DNA of 64,000 nt from Hofstenia miamia (Eukaryota > Xenacoelomorpha > Acoela): NCBI GenBank assembly GCA_004352715.1, contig SCFE01000031.1, positions 2,194,502-2,258,501 of the forward strand, read 5' to 3'. The position numbers and the translations under genes are program-made. Position 1 is the first letter of the stretch, and every line of letters starts with the position of its first letter. The notes under the pieces were generated by a model. The model was not told where the DNA came from. It did not search any database and saw only the letters and a list, made by a program, of their open reading frames with translations. Shown here piece after piece: positions 25,523 to 36,876 of this stretch.

Positions 25523-26919
25523 TTGATTAATGCAATGTCAGTACTACGCTATCTTCCTGGTAGAATAAAAGTAACTACTGCAATTGGAAATTATCTAGAT
25601 GAGAAGAATATTGATGTATGTTTAATTACTGAATCTCATATACGCCCTAATCATCCAGACCACTACATTGCAATAAATGGTTACACGCATTATCGCAAGG
25701 ACAGGAATATATGCAATTGCAGAAAAGTCCAATGTGATAAACTCCACAAAGGTGGTGGAGTTCTTGTCTATGTACGTAAATCTTTTAGAAGCGAAATACT
25801 AGACGTGGGTCAAAATGAAGCTGAATCACTGTGGATTTTAGTNNNNNNNNNNNNNNNNNNNNNNNNNNNNNNNNNNNNNNNNNNNNNNNNNNNNNNNNNN
25901 NNNNNNNNNNNNNNNNNNNNNNNNNNNNNNNNNNNNNNNNNNNNNNNNNNNNNNNNNNNNNNNNNNNNNNNNNNNNNNNNNNNNNNNNNNNNNNNNNNNN
26001 NNNNNNNNNNNNNNNNNNNNNNNNNNNNNNNNNNNNNNNNNNNNNNNNNNNNNNNNNNNNNNNNNNNNNNNNNNNNNNNNNNNNNNNNNNNNNNNNNNNN
26101 NNNNNNNNNNNNNNNNNNNNNNNNNNNNNNNNNNNNNNNNNNNNNNNNNNNNNNNNNNNNNNNNNNNNNNNNNNNNNNNNNNNNNNNNNNNNNNNNNNNN
26201 NNNNNNNNNNNNNNNNNNNNNNNNNNNNNNNNNNNNNNNNNNNNNNNNNNNNNNNNNNNNNNNNNNNNNNNNNNNNNNNNNNNNNNNNNNNNNNNNNNNN
26301 NNNNNNNNNNNNNNNNNNNNNNNNNNNNNNNNNNNNNNNNNNNNNNNNNNNNNNNNNNNNNNNNNNNNNNNNNNNNNNNNNNNNNNNNNNNNNNNNNNNN
26401 NNNNNNNNNNNNNNNNNNNNNNNNNNNNNNNNNNNNNNNNNNNNNNNNNNNNNNNNNNNNNNNNNNNNNNNNNNNNNNNNNNNNNNNNNNNNNNNNNNNN
26501 NNNNNNNNNNNNNNNNNNNNNNNNNNNNNNNNNNNNNNNNNNNNNNNNNNNNNNNNNNNNNNNNNNNNNNNNNNNNNNNNNNNNNNNNNNNNNNNNNNNN
26601 NNNNNNNNNNNNTATTTCAGTATATGGTGTTGATATTGGAGCTATGAAGAGAATAAATAGATTTCTCACACGATGTTTTGCCAAGGGATTTTGTACAAAA
26701 TTACACGATGCATTTGAAATAAGAAAAGATGAAGATCGCAAAATAGCTAACAAAATACTACTAAATAGATGTCATCCTCTGCATAGTTACTTTATGGATC
26801 ATGTAAACACCTCTAAACGTGAATTCAGAAAAAATGCTCAATTCAGAATTCCTTTAGTACGCACGGAAATTTTTAAAAATTTGTTTTGTTATCGTGCAAT
26901 GAAAATCTTAAATAACTAA
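25523..26919 (+). pseudogene. LINE-B ORF2: AP-endonuclease start and C-terminus around a gap
   Basis: The frame opens with an apurinic-type endonuclease domain: SVLRYLPGRIK, DVCLITESHI (catalytic-type E), HYRKDRN, and GGGVLVYVRKSF, typical of CR1/Jockey-like ORF2. A 770-N gap (25843-26612) replaces the rest of the endonuclease and the reverse transcriptase core. After the gap comes a C-terminal tail (CFAKGFCTKLHDAFE, HPLHSYFMDHV) ending at 26919. Whether both sides belong to one copy cannot be shown because of the gap. Confidence 0.7.
25843..26612. other. Assembly gap (770 N)
   Basis: The gap lies inside LINE-B ORF2. Several spurious reading frames run through the Ns. Confidence 0.97.
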
Positions 26920-27540
26920 GCCATTATTTGTTCATATTATCTTTTGTATGTCAACACCAAGCTATTAATGAAACTAAGAACTTCTATATTGATTTTTTCG
27001 TAACCAAGTACTTCATATCTACAGATGAAATCAATTGAACATTTGGTTGCAAAATTGAATCATTAAACAAAGTTTTAGTTTCAAACATGACGGATATTTA
27101 AACTCATTTTTGAAAAATGCAGAATGTCTCATTTTTATGAAAAATAAAAAACACAATACACAAAGCTTGGATTTCAAACAGGATGGATCATTGAAATTAT
27201 TTTTTAGTAATATTGAAAGACGTTTTTATTTTTATTTTTTATTATTAAGTTTTTTATATTTTTGTTATTAGCACAACTTGTACTTAGTTCGTGCAAATAA
27301 AATGTTTAAATGTTTAAATGTTTAAATGTTTATAGGACAAAGTCCATAAACTATAACAAAGCTATTGAACAATGAGAACCAACAATTTATATCCTCAAGG
27401 ACAATAAACTTTTGAAATCAAGACAAAGTATTTTTTAGAACCAAGTTAATTTCTATCTATTGTTTTAATTCTTTATAAGTGTTAATCACTTGATTTGTTT
27501 AAAAAAAGAATTAAATAAATAAATAAATAAATAAATATAT
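26920..27540. other. LINE-B 3' flank and short tandem repeats
   Basis: This is non-coding. It contains three tandem TGTTTAAA units near 27302-27330 and an AAAT microsatellite near 27512-27537. Short tandem tails of this kind often end CR1-like LINEs, so one of them may be the element's 3' tail. Confidence 0.5.
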
Positions 27541-27544
27541 ATCA

Positions 27545-27780
27545 AAACTTGCTTGCATTGTTAAGCTTGGATAGAGATGCTTATTCTCCTGCCTATACTT
27601 GTAAACCATAAATTAATTGAACAAAGTTTCCGTTTCATCTTTCTACATTTAGGAGTATATAAAAATTGTTTATCGATTTTTTTATATATTTGAGCATTAT
27701 GTTGCTCATTTGAAAGCTGGCTATTAATGGTAAAGCCAAGATATTTCATTCTTGTGACAGTCATGATAGATGTTGTCAGT
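27545..27780 (-). pseudogene. LINE reverse transcriptase fragment
   Basis: The reverse strand encodes MKYLGFTINSQLSNEQHN, the block that follows the catalytic domain in many LINE reverse transcriptases (KYLG...). The fragment is short and stops soon after. It abuts a LINE tail on the opposite strand. Confidence 0.55.
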
Positions 27781-28135
27781 AGAATTGCAACACTGATTCT
27801 TTGGATGTTCCATTTGGAGACGGATTAACAGGCAAAATGAGAACAAAATTGATAAACTGCAGAGAAAGGCTGTACGATTAGGAGTCATTGATAAATATAA
27901 CAGTATTAGAGATCATATAAACATGGCAGATGCGATGCTCTTCAAGAAAGTAAATGGTAAACATCGTTTATGTTATTTCATGCCCGTTAGAGCCAACTAT
28001 GCAGAAGTAAATTACGCAGCTGACTTGCGATTGGTGGAGCATCAGTCAGCTTATCCCACATAGACACTTGCGATTTTACTGAAGATTCATTTGAGCTATA
28101 TTTTTTATTATAGATGGTAATCTATACAGTCAATA
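27781..28135 (+). pseudogene. LINE ORF2 C-terminal fragment
   Basis: The + strand encodes KIDKLQRKAVRLGVIDKY, then MADAMLFKKVNGKHRLCYF. It ends with AATAAAAGTT-type sequence shared with the fragment at 35030-35256 on the other strand. LQRKAVR is a typical post-RT block of LINE ORF2. Both copies share the same 3' end (ATAGATGG/ATAGATGA, then AATAAAAG), so they are one family. Confidence 0.6.
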
Positions 28136-28261
28136 AAAGTTCTTATCTTAACCCATAACAACCCATTCTTGAATTTTGTAGTAAACATTTTTAGGCAAAT
28201 ATCTCTTATTATGGATATGTAAATTTAAATAATTCTAGAATTTAAAGTTAACAATAAGTTT

Positions 28262-28380
28262 GTGTCAGTTTTAACAGCCGCCAGCAGTGAATGGGTGCTA
28301 CACTTCAATATAACAAAAAAAATTTTATTCCAAGTGATATTGCATCGAATTTCTCGGGATACACGCTTAGACTTAGTCTT
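28262..28380 (-). repeat. Direct repeat, partner of 31384-31612
   Basis: About 90 bp (TGTCAGTTTTAAC ... AGTGATATTGC) recurs at 31384-31472 in the same orientation. The adjoining CGAATTTCTCGGGATACACG block recurs at 31588-31607. Here the two blocks are adjacent, whereas in the right copy about 115 bp separate them. The right copy continues into an endonuclease module, so this looks like the 3' end of that element with an internal deletion. Confidence 0.65.
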
Positions 28381-28766
28381 ATGTGATGATGGAAAAAAAG
28401 GGGCTTGATATCAGGGAGTGAGTTTATTTATAGTAGTAGATAACAATATTTCTTCGGAATTGTAGAAAATCCAATTTCTCAACATTTTGCTGCAGGCGAT
28501 ACAAGTAGAGAGCATTTTGAATAGCTAAACTATATATTACTATATGATACAACTCTAAAAATTAATGGGACTGCCTTTTTGCACATTAATCATTTTGCAG
28601 TGGAGTATGCATCTCACTTACCTTGCAGAGTGAATAATGTTGGGGGAATTTAAGCTAAGTTTTTAAACTATAACAATACATTTTGGAACAAGTCACATTA
28701 CCTTTTAGACAGATCTAATGTTTATTAGATGAGTAAAACTATAATATAATGGTTTAGCCTAATTGT

Positions 28767-30210
28767 TTATGCAAAGTATCTTACCAAGGGCCACCACCAC
28801 TTTCTATTCCTTAACTTTATTGTATAGGCTGCAACATTTTGGTCAAAGCGATCTACACCACCCGTTCCAAAGTTATAATTTTTTATTGCAGAAGGCTGTG
28901 GAATATAAACAAACTTTCTTTGAGCACAGAAAAATCGTTTGACTTGTGAAGTTGGTACAATTCCTTTATAATTTGATGCCACTGCTAAAATGTTGTTATC
29001 TATCCAACGAACTAAGCATAGTTTCCCATACAATGTTGTTGATTCAAATGATCCTCTTTCAGGTTTTGTGGTAATGGAAAATTGAGCGCCTTGAATACAA
29101 TTAAAACGAATAGTTCCAGTTGCCGCAAATCCAAGTGATGTAAATTCTCTCATTAAAGGGATGCTTGTAAAGTAGTTATCAAAGTACAAATGGTAGCTCT
29201 GCCCTTTTTGTACCGGTAGTTTCCTAGCAAATTTGAGTACAACATTTCCACCTAAACCAAGACCATTGAATTGAATTACATAGCCTAATCTTGTGGCAGC
29301 AGTCCAAACTTTGTAGCAAAATTTTACAGGTTTGTTGCTCATGTATTGCTTGCTTCCATGACGTCCAAAATATGGAATCATGGATTCATCAATAGAAATT
29401 CTTTGTTCCATTTGAAAGTTATTCAGACACCTTTCATTTAGTTTACTTATTAATGGGCGGATTTTTGAGAATATGTCTTCTGCATTTAAGCAAGTGTTGT
29501 TTCCCAAATGAATGTATTTAATAATGGCATCAAGCCTATTTCTAGCCATCAACTTGTTGGCTATTTTGTTGTGAGAATCGTCTGAAATTTCCCAATACAT
29601 GGGCCACCTAGGTAAGTCGGCATGGACACTTAGGATTACGATTGTATAGAAACTTTGAAGTTCTTCAGATGTAGTAAATGACATACCTCCTTTTGACTTT
29701 GCATAGCTCATTGTTTCACTGCACATGTGACTCATAATTTCTTCATCAAAAATTTTTTTCGAATATAGTTACTGGTGAATCACAGGATAAAAGAGATGCC
29801 TTTGTAATACTCCTGCCATGTGAAGCAGTATATTACTAAGCGAATATTTTTTCACAATGTTGGGTAGGAAATCGCCATTTTTCCAACATTCTTTTCGTGC
29901 TTTTTTTGGACTTGGAAGATTATTCTCGTAATCATCATTTAGTGAAGATGTTGAGTGCAAATTATTACAGGATGATATCTAAGAAATGCTAAAAGTGTAA
30001 TGTATTATAAGTATATACTTACAACGCTAGTTGCATTTAAAAGCAATTGTTTTGATGACAAATTATTTATTCCTGCATCAAAATCACTTCCAGAATCTTC
30101 ATCTGTGTTATCTGAATTTAATGGTGGCTCTATGTAGGTGGTTCCTCTTCTTATTTCATCTTGCTCTTCCTCAAAAATAGCTAGTACTTCTTCAACAGTA
30201 ATTTTTCTAA
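28767..30210 (-). pseudogene. piggyBac-like transposase, broken
   Basis: A DDE transposase of the piggyBac superfamily. From the 5' end: an acidic N-terminus (about 30210-30030) containing DNTDEDSGSDFD, a probable short intron, a linker (DDYENNLPSPKKARKE), then two frameshifts around 29750-29830. After these, an open frame from 29735 to 28767 holds the catalytic domain. Acidic triad blocks are visible: SIDESMIPYFGRHG, LYFDNYFTSIPL and GGVDRFDQNVAAY, with the family's RPLISKLN and RNRKWWWP. The frame stops right after the Trp cluster. The usual cysteine-rich C-terminus is not found. No flanking inverted ends with TTAA could be placed. Confidence 0.88.
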
Positions 30211-30272
30211 ATACTCATTTACACGGACCCATTAACTGCTAGCATCAGTTTAAACTTACAAACTCTTATGAC

Positions 30273-31065
30273 TAGGGCAACCAAAAGTCAAAAAAGTCAT
30301 ATTTTTTTTTCTGTTGGTCTATTTTACAGTCTTTTTAAAATTAGATGGGTTTCAGAGTTGGGATGCAGTTAAATATGAAGTTATAAAGTCATAAAAAGTC
30401 ATATTTTTGTTTTTTGAAAAATGCTGTAATATTGTGACTGAAATGTCATAAAAGGTATATTTTGGCATATTTTTATTAAATTAAGAAAAAAACTTAAAAA
30501 TGAATGCTGGATTGTGACTGCTTTAAATCATTTGAAAAACATTAAAGAAACTATATGCATTATTGTTCCATGGATTTTGCAAGGCACATGTGTTGCAGAA
30601 CTGTGCCATGCGGATTCAGGCAACATATATGTAATTGCTTTAATTAAGGCTGCTATCATAAAATAACAAAGTTGAAATTCCACCAGATGATCATTTAATC
30701 GGAATTGTATGCCAAGCTAAAAAATGTCAAGCAACAACGACTGCAGTTGAGAGATGTTTCTCTATGGTGAGAAAACTCTTGGCCTATGAACAAATTTTTA
30801 CCACAATAATATTTGGAAATTTATATAATGTTATTGTAATTTAGTGAAGCAGTTGCTTTGAAAAATTGACTTATTATTGTGTAAGACTTTTGTATTTGTT
30901 TTATATCTAGCTCTCAGTAATAGAAAACGTTTTATATTGCTTGTATGGATCACTTTGAAAAATGGATGGTCATATTTAGGGCATATTTAAATAAATTCCG
31001 TCACATTTTCTCATAAAAATAAGGTCATATTTTGTCTTTTTTAAGTCATATTTCTGGCTGCCCTA
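30273..31065 (+). mobile_element. hAT element with 8-bp TSD and transposase remnant
   Basis: TAGGGCAACC at the left and GGCTGCCCTA at the right are inverted termini, flanked by the identical 8-mer CTTATGAC (30265-30272 and 31066-31073). AGTCATATTTT motifs recur inside both ends. The interior retains ATTTAVERCFSMVRKLLA, which matches the hAT C-terminal dimerisation region; the rest of the transposase is gone. It lies just upstream of the piggyBac N-terminal exon. Confidence 0.85.
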
Positions 31066-31383
31066 CTTATGACAAATATTTTCAAAATTTTAGCATGGCA
31101 AGTAATGTGCTTATTAGTATAAATAGTCAAGATATTGTGTAGCATTAATATGTAGATGATATATAAAAATACATACTTGTTGTTCTTATCCATTTGACTC
31201 TTAGATTTGAAAAATGTTCAAACATAAATTCTGAATATTCTAAACCACAATTTTATCACAATACATTTTCCGTGGAATCACAATTTATTTAGTTTAAATT
31301 AATATCATGTATATTATCTAGTAACTAACATATAGAACACATTTAGTAACATTAATCAATGAAGAGATATCAAAATGTCAATG

Positions 31384-31612
31384 TCAGTTTAAACGGACGC
31401 TAGCAGAATATTGGTGCTACACGTCAATATAACAAAAAAGTTTATTCCAAGTGATATTGCTTAAAGCACTCAGGGTGTAATCCCACATTAAAATTTTTCA
31501 CAAAAATATAAAGAAGTTCCATTGCAATTTGTTAAGGAACAACGTCTTTGGGTGTCTTTGATAATCCAGTGATTAATGAGACCACATCGAATTTCTCGGG
31601 ATACACGCTTGG
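31384..31612 (-). repeat. Direct repeat, partner of 28262-28380
   Basis: This holds the same two blocks as the left partner, with about 115 extra bp between them. It lies immediately 3' (reverse strand) of the endonuclease module at 31585-31829 and is probably the tail of the same element. Together the two repeats bracket the piggyBac and hAT remnants. Confidence 0.6.
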
Positions 31613-31829
31613 TGCACGCACGGATACGAGCTGCAAATGTTTTGAGAAATTCAAAAGATTTAGATTCACAATTGCCTTTAACTTCAAACGCTATAGGTTG
31701 AAAGTCGTAGCCAGCATCAATTAGTTCACGATGTTTATTTATCTTTGTTCGCTCAGCATCTTCTGCAGCCTTAAAGAGAGTATAATTGTTAACTCTACTT
31801 GGGGCCAGAGCATCAACTGCAGTTACATC
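31585..31829 (-). pseudogene. Restriction-like endonuclease module (diverged relative)
   Basis: The reverse strand encodes DVTAVDALAPSRVNN, then TKINKHRELIDAGYD, then FQPIAFEVKGN. It aligns block for block with the module at 22374-22745 and here keeps the full E-V-K triad expected of PD-(D/E)XK nucleases. Upstream (31830-31960) a broken frame contains PTSDDAF and AGLPAA. No reverse transcriptase is visible next to it. The nuclease identity is inferred from the D...ExK pattern and likeness to R2-type endonucleases. Confidence 0.45.
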
Positions 31830-32519
31830 TCAAAGATTTATATCTATAATTGATATCAAATATATTTTATTGACACCTGTTTAGGCTGCAGGTAGACCTG
31901 CTGCACTGGACTTGACAGCCATCTTTTCGCTGCAAATTTAAAATGCATCATCCGATGTCGGCTGACCTCTAGGAGTAGCTGAAGATAACAAGTACTCAAA
32001 GCGCTCCTCCAACTAATCAAGAAGGTTATCTATTTTTGCCATTGACCTTAGAAGCACTAGGAGGTAATCTCAATCAAGCATTTCCAACAAATGGTCATCC
32101 TTACGAAATCGCCAAAAATTTGCTGTGGAGATGTGGTCAAGCAAAAATTAGGCATAACAAACATCAATTAAGAATATATTGAGAAATTGTTTGAACAATA
32201 AAAAATGCTGATAAAAATTATAGAAGCTTCGAGAAAAAAACAAAGTAAAATAAAACAAAGAATATTTACAAATAATAATAATTAGTAGGAGATATTTAGC
32301 ACCTGGCAATTAAAATGAAGACTACATGGGAAAAAGAGCGTATGTCACAGTCTTCCCATTTTGAGAAAATCTTTCCAAAGTGGACATATGCCCTTCTTAA
32401 CAAGTACAGGCTTTCTTCTACTTGCAATAAAATGAGACATATGCCATTTTTGACAAAACAGTGATATTCGGAAGACACTTTGGATCATGGTCTTTATAAA
32501 GGCGGCCATAACTGAAAAA

Positions 32520-32745
32520 ATCCCAAATTGTGACATATGCCTTTTTTCCCTGTAGTCTTCAAATGGTTGTTTGGATTTCGAATTTCAACCCAAAGATTTT
32601 CAAAAGTTGAGTCTTTCGCTATATCTGTCCTAAGTTTTGGTTTGAGTAATTTGAATATTAAAAACAACACCTCCCCACTTTGTCTTATTAATGTGAAAGG
32701 TTGGATTTCTGTCCTTGCTAAATAATTTAAACTTAGAATTATCGA
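32520..32745 (-). pseudogene. LINE endonuclease remnant
   Basis: The reverse strand encodes SGEVLFLIFKLLKPK and STFENLWVEIRNPNN. This parallels GGGVLFLIPKSFNPK and SNFESLWVDINNP in LINE-C (42605-42931). It is a short, decayed piece of an AP-type endonuclease domain. Confidence 0.55.
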
Positions 32746-32772
32746 TTCACATAGATGAATTATTATTGTCAA

Positions 32773-33567
32773 TTGTAAACCAAGTTTCAGTTATGCCCAA
32801 TTTTGAATATTAGTAAATATCAGTTTCAAAAAAGACCGGGATTAATCTCAATCCCTGATGTTAGTAATATAATAATATTGTTAGTACTAGAAAATAGAAA
32901 AAAGAATGCTTTATTTCAGCATCTTACATGTGTTTAAGTTGTATCTTTACTTAGGTCTACTATTAGGCAAGAAGGTTTCTCTAACACAGGTAACAATTGA
33001 AGTTTGAATTTATAAGAATTAATGTTAAGTATAAGATAGAACATGAGTTATTGGCGATAACAGAAATTAGACGAAATATTCGCAATAACCAAAGCAAATT
33101 AAAAATAGAAACTTTCTTAGACATTTCTAATGATGGTAAACTTTATTTTTATAATTCTGTGAATCTCAGCGGTGACAATGGCGGTGTTCTTAAAAGAACG
33201 TCGGCATAACTTCTTCTCGTGTATATTGGCGGTGGCAGTTAAGGCTGCTTTAGTGGGAATTTTTGTAATGTGTTTAACGTCGATTGTAAAAGGGTCGGTG
33301 TGTGTTAGAAGAACGGTGTTGATGCTTAGGTGGCAGGGTAGAAGATCGTGAGTTGGCGATGTCTGTCTTTTCATTATGCGATTGGCGATTCAATACACGG
33401 TGGAGCGGCGTGTTAAAAAAGAATTTGAGAGACTGTGCAAGTCTTCCATAATCTTTTGTGGAGTAATGGACTCCATTTTTTAAAAATAAAGGTCAATCAA
33501 CGTAGATTCGAAATAAAAACGGTTAGAATTATCGAAAACAGTATAATTTAACAACTTGGCGTTTTTT
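32773..33567. other. No recognisable gene
   Basis: Frames on both strands (for example 33117-33374) are short and match nothing I recognise. 33170-33420 is a little richer in G than its surroundings. Confidence 0.5.
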
Positions 33568-34018
33568 TTAAATAAGTAAATTTAGTTCAACCAAGTTTTT
33601 GTTAAACTCTTCGTCCTTAAGAAAAGGAGCTATTTCACCAAGCAAAACCTTAGCTGAACTAAACTTAGTTTTAAAAACATTAACAAATTTCTTATACTTA
33701 TTTATAAAATAAAATTTTCTCCTTTCTCCTTTCTGCCTATCGTAATGCGAATTTTCTTTAAAGAGGTATTGCATCCGCTATGTCTTCAATGGTTACCCCC
33801 GGATACGAATGAACACATGTATAAAACCTTGATAATCCCGGAGTTTTAAGGTGGTGATACATAGATAATCCGGTGGTAAGGAATGCAGCTTCTACTCTCA
33901 AATGTTTGGGCGCCTTATCTTTTTTTGCTTGAGAGAGCATATGTTTAAATTCTGGTTCAAATTGCGTAGTTTGGTTGGTTGATTGCATTTCTTTGATAGC
34001 CCCTAACATGTTGAACAA
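33568..34018 (-). pseudogene. Unrecognised two-frame coding remnant
   Basis: Two overlapping reverse-strand frames (34018-33758 and 33774-33568) look like one coding region split by a frameshift at about 33765. The first (86 codons) contains FEPEFKHMLSQAKK, HLRVEAAFLTTGL and FYTCVHSYPGVTIEDI. The second (68 codons) is basic and contains KYKKFVNVFKTKFSSAKVL. The protein-like composition differs from neighbouring frames. I do not recognise the family. An old integrated viral or transposon gene is possible but not shown. Confidence 0.4.
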
Positions 34019-34229
34019 TATAATTAGAACATCTCTGCCGAGATTCTTGAGGGGAGTTAATAATTAGTTTTGATTAAATCCTCTACTGGTAGCACGTAAA
34101 TGAAACAGTGTTAATCGTTGTCAGCACAGAGCGCTTACAGGAACTGACTGCTGGCATCGACCGACCTGAACGCATCAGTAATTATGACGGTAATTATGCG
34201 TGTAAAAGTATTTTTCAATATCAATCTGA

Positions 34230-35256
34230 AGTTTTTAACCTTTTTTCATGCATTTTGGTAATTCATTCCATATATTTATAGTTTGGTTTAGAAATGAGTT
34301 TTTCAATATTCGCTTCTTTTTCATTAATTCTTATAGTGTGCTTAGAAATTGTTCAACTATGTTCATTTATTGATTAATTTTGTAGGAAGACTGTCATTTT
34401 GTTATATGGGAAAGTATTGTAAATTATTTTATAGAATGTTTGGATATTTATAGAGATATACTACTTTGATATCATATTTGAGTTGCAGCTGAAGCTTTCT
34501 GAGAAGAATCTGATTTATATCTGTGTGGAGTAGGGTGGTACAATTGAAATGACTTAATCTAGAGCATGAATTAACTGAATGTTTGCTATAGTTGGAAGGC
34601 TTTGAGAAAAAAAGTTAAATGGTTTAGTCGATATGGCCATTTTTCTAATAATATAATATGATTTAGTTGCTTTTCAAAATATAAATGCGAGTAAAATATT
34701 TTTTCAAAGGTGCTGCTCTTGTTTTATCTGAACGCCGTTAAATTTTTATATTGTGAAGCATCAGATTTTCACTTAGCAATGCAGAATTGAGTTTTTAAAG
34801 GATCCACTTTTAGCCTTAAAGAAGCAAAATATTTAATGAGAGAAGTACAATTTTGAATGGCTTTTCAGGAGATTTGTTAGAATTGAATAACATTGTATAA
34901 CGTTACATGTTGTTAAATCGGTCAAATCATTCATGCAAGGGACTCAAAATTATTCCCTGTGTCACTAGTAGAAACGCCTTTACGAAAACTATATTGTTTT
35001 TTGTTTGGAAAGATGCTCATTAATTTAAGACAAAAACTTTTATTGAATTATAGATTGTCATCTATAATAAAATATAGCTCAATGAATCGTCAGTAAAATC
35101 GCAAATGTGTTTGCATGCGCTGACTGATGCATCACCAGTCGCAAGTCTACTGCGTAATTTACTTTCTGTATAATTGGATCGAATGAGCATGAAAGAACAT
35201 AGACGATGTTTACCATCAGAATCATTGACTTTCTTGAAGAGCTTCATATCTGTCAT
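34230..35256 (-). pseudogene. LINE ORF2 C-terminal remnants
   Basis: Near 34240-34325 the reverse strand encodes LKNSFLNQTINIWNELPK, a hallmark of LINE ORF2 C-termini (IWN.LP). At 35256-35062 it encodes KLFKKVNDSDGKHRLCSF, matching the tail at 27781-28135. The stretch between is decayed LINE-like sequence with many stops. The order on the strand suggests at least two pieces. Confidence 0.55.
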
Positions 35257-36464
35257 CTTTATGTTGCAAATGAAGCAAACACAAGTGATTTACCTAGCAT
35301 GAAGGAACTATACAGCCTCCAGTTCAAATTTATGAAAATCAAATGCCTTAATCTTAATAAAGGGAAAAGCGTGGATGTTTCATACTATGGTTTTACTAAT
35401 ATGTATATTAAAGTTCATCTTAGTGTCAAATTGAACACGCCTAATTTACACCATTGGTGTTCAGTGCTTCTGTTGGAGTTAATAAGGCCGAGGGGAGGTC
35501 GTCTCACTGGGACACCCTGAGATGGGACACCCTACCTATGGCTATCTGCCATGTGGCCATCTAGTGATGAAATATTTTTGACAAAGTTGAATTGAATAAA
35601 TTAATTTTTTGACCAAGTTTTTATTGTTGTTTTCCAGGATTTTGGCAAAATGATATAATTAATGACAAGAAACGTTTTGAGAGAGTTAAAATTAATTTTT
35701 TGACGAAATTTTTATTTAGACAAACTATCCTTTTTTTCTGGTAATATAGTTATGACATGTTCATTGTAACAATGTTTTTTATTATGCAACACTGAATTAA
35801 AGAAAATAATTCATAGATGTAAAAACCAACATGTGGGCATAACATTTTAAATTTCATATAGACATATATTTCAACATGCAGTAATATTAATCAAAGATAT
35901 AGTATGCAAAGGGGGAATATAGCTATATATTCATCAATTGTGTATAATTTGTGCTAAATGTAAAAACATACATTACACAATGGCTCTGAGTGATGAAGTT
36001 CAGCATTGTGCAATCTTCAACCTGTAAAATTACAAATGTTTGAATCAGAGATATAATAATACTCGTTAAAAAGCGTAATGGCCTAGTTCGGTATTAAAAC
36101 AAATTAATTTTTCAGAGAAAACCAAAAACTAGTTTATGCGAAAGCTTACAATTTCTAATATTTAATAAACATATGTGGTAAAACCCACATTTGTGTTTAA
36201 GACAAGACAAAAATGTAATTTATTCTACACTTTGCTTATAATGACCATATATATCATACTATTAAATTTGTCAATTGTGTTAGTTTATCATCATTGTTGT
36301 TGAGGGACTGCTGTAGGAAACAAACGCAATGTGTATTTGCACGTTATGAATTTCACATGGTAATATCTAAATTAATGATTAATAAACAAGTCAAATGAAG
36401 TGATAGATCACAGAATAAAAATAGCTTCCCAAAAAGTTTGAAATGCTTCAGGGTAGTTCTTTCA
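35257..36464. other. AT-rich region without a gene
   Basis: No supported coding sequence. The 35206-35520 frame is partly the antisense of a LINE tail. Confidence 0.55.
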
Positions 36465-36740
36465 TCAATGTGAAATTCCATTATACCGGCTGTGAATAAT
36501 CATACGTGTAGAAAGTTGCATGCTTTCATAGTCAATGTCAACATTTCATAGTTTTATCTATATCCCATTGTTCAAATGTCAAAATGTAACAAATTATATA
36601 AACGGTACAACCATGTAAAATTCCATTATGCTGCTGTGTGTACAAAGTTGCACTTCTTAACAGACAATGTTAACATTGCGTAATTTTTTATCTATATCCT
36701 ATTGTTCAAATTTCAAAGTGTATCCAATCGTAAAGATTGT
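36465..36740. repeat. Diverged tandem duplication, about 146-bp unit
   Basis: Two direct copies start at TGTGAAATTCCATTATACC (about 36467) and TGTAAAATTCCATTATGC (about 36614). Both run through CAATGT.AACATT to ATTGTTCAAAT.TCAAA.TGTA, with about 75-80% match and a small deletion in the second. Confidence 0.7.
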
Positions 36741-36876
36741 TATCTACCAAACATAAAAGTCAAATCACTTTAACAATTAAATAAAACATTTTAAAATCAT
36801 AAAAAATAGAATTTTTTGCAAGTTGAAAAAAAATCTCAATTATTATTACATGCTTACCCAATTTATACACTTATTT

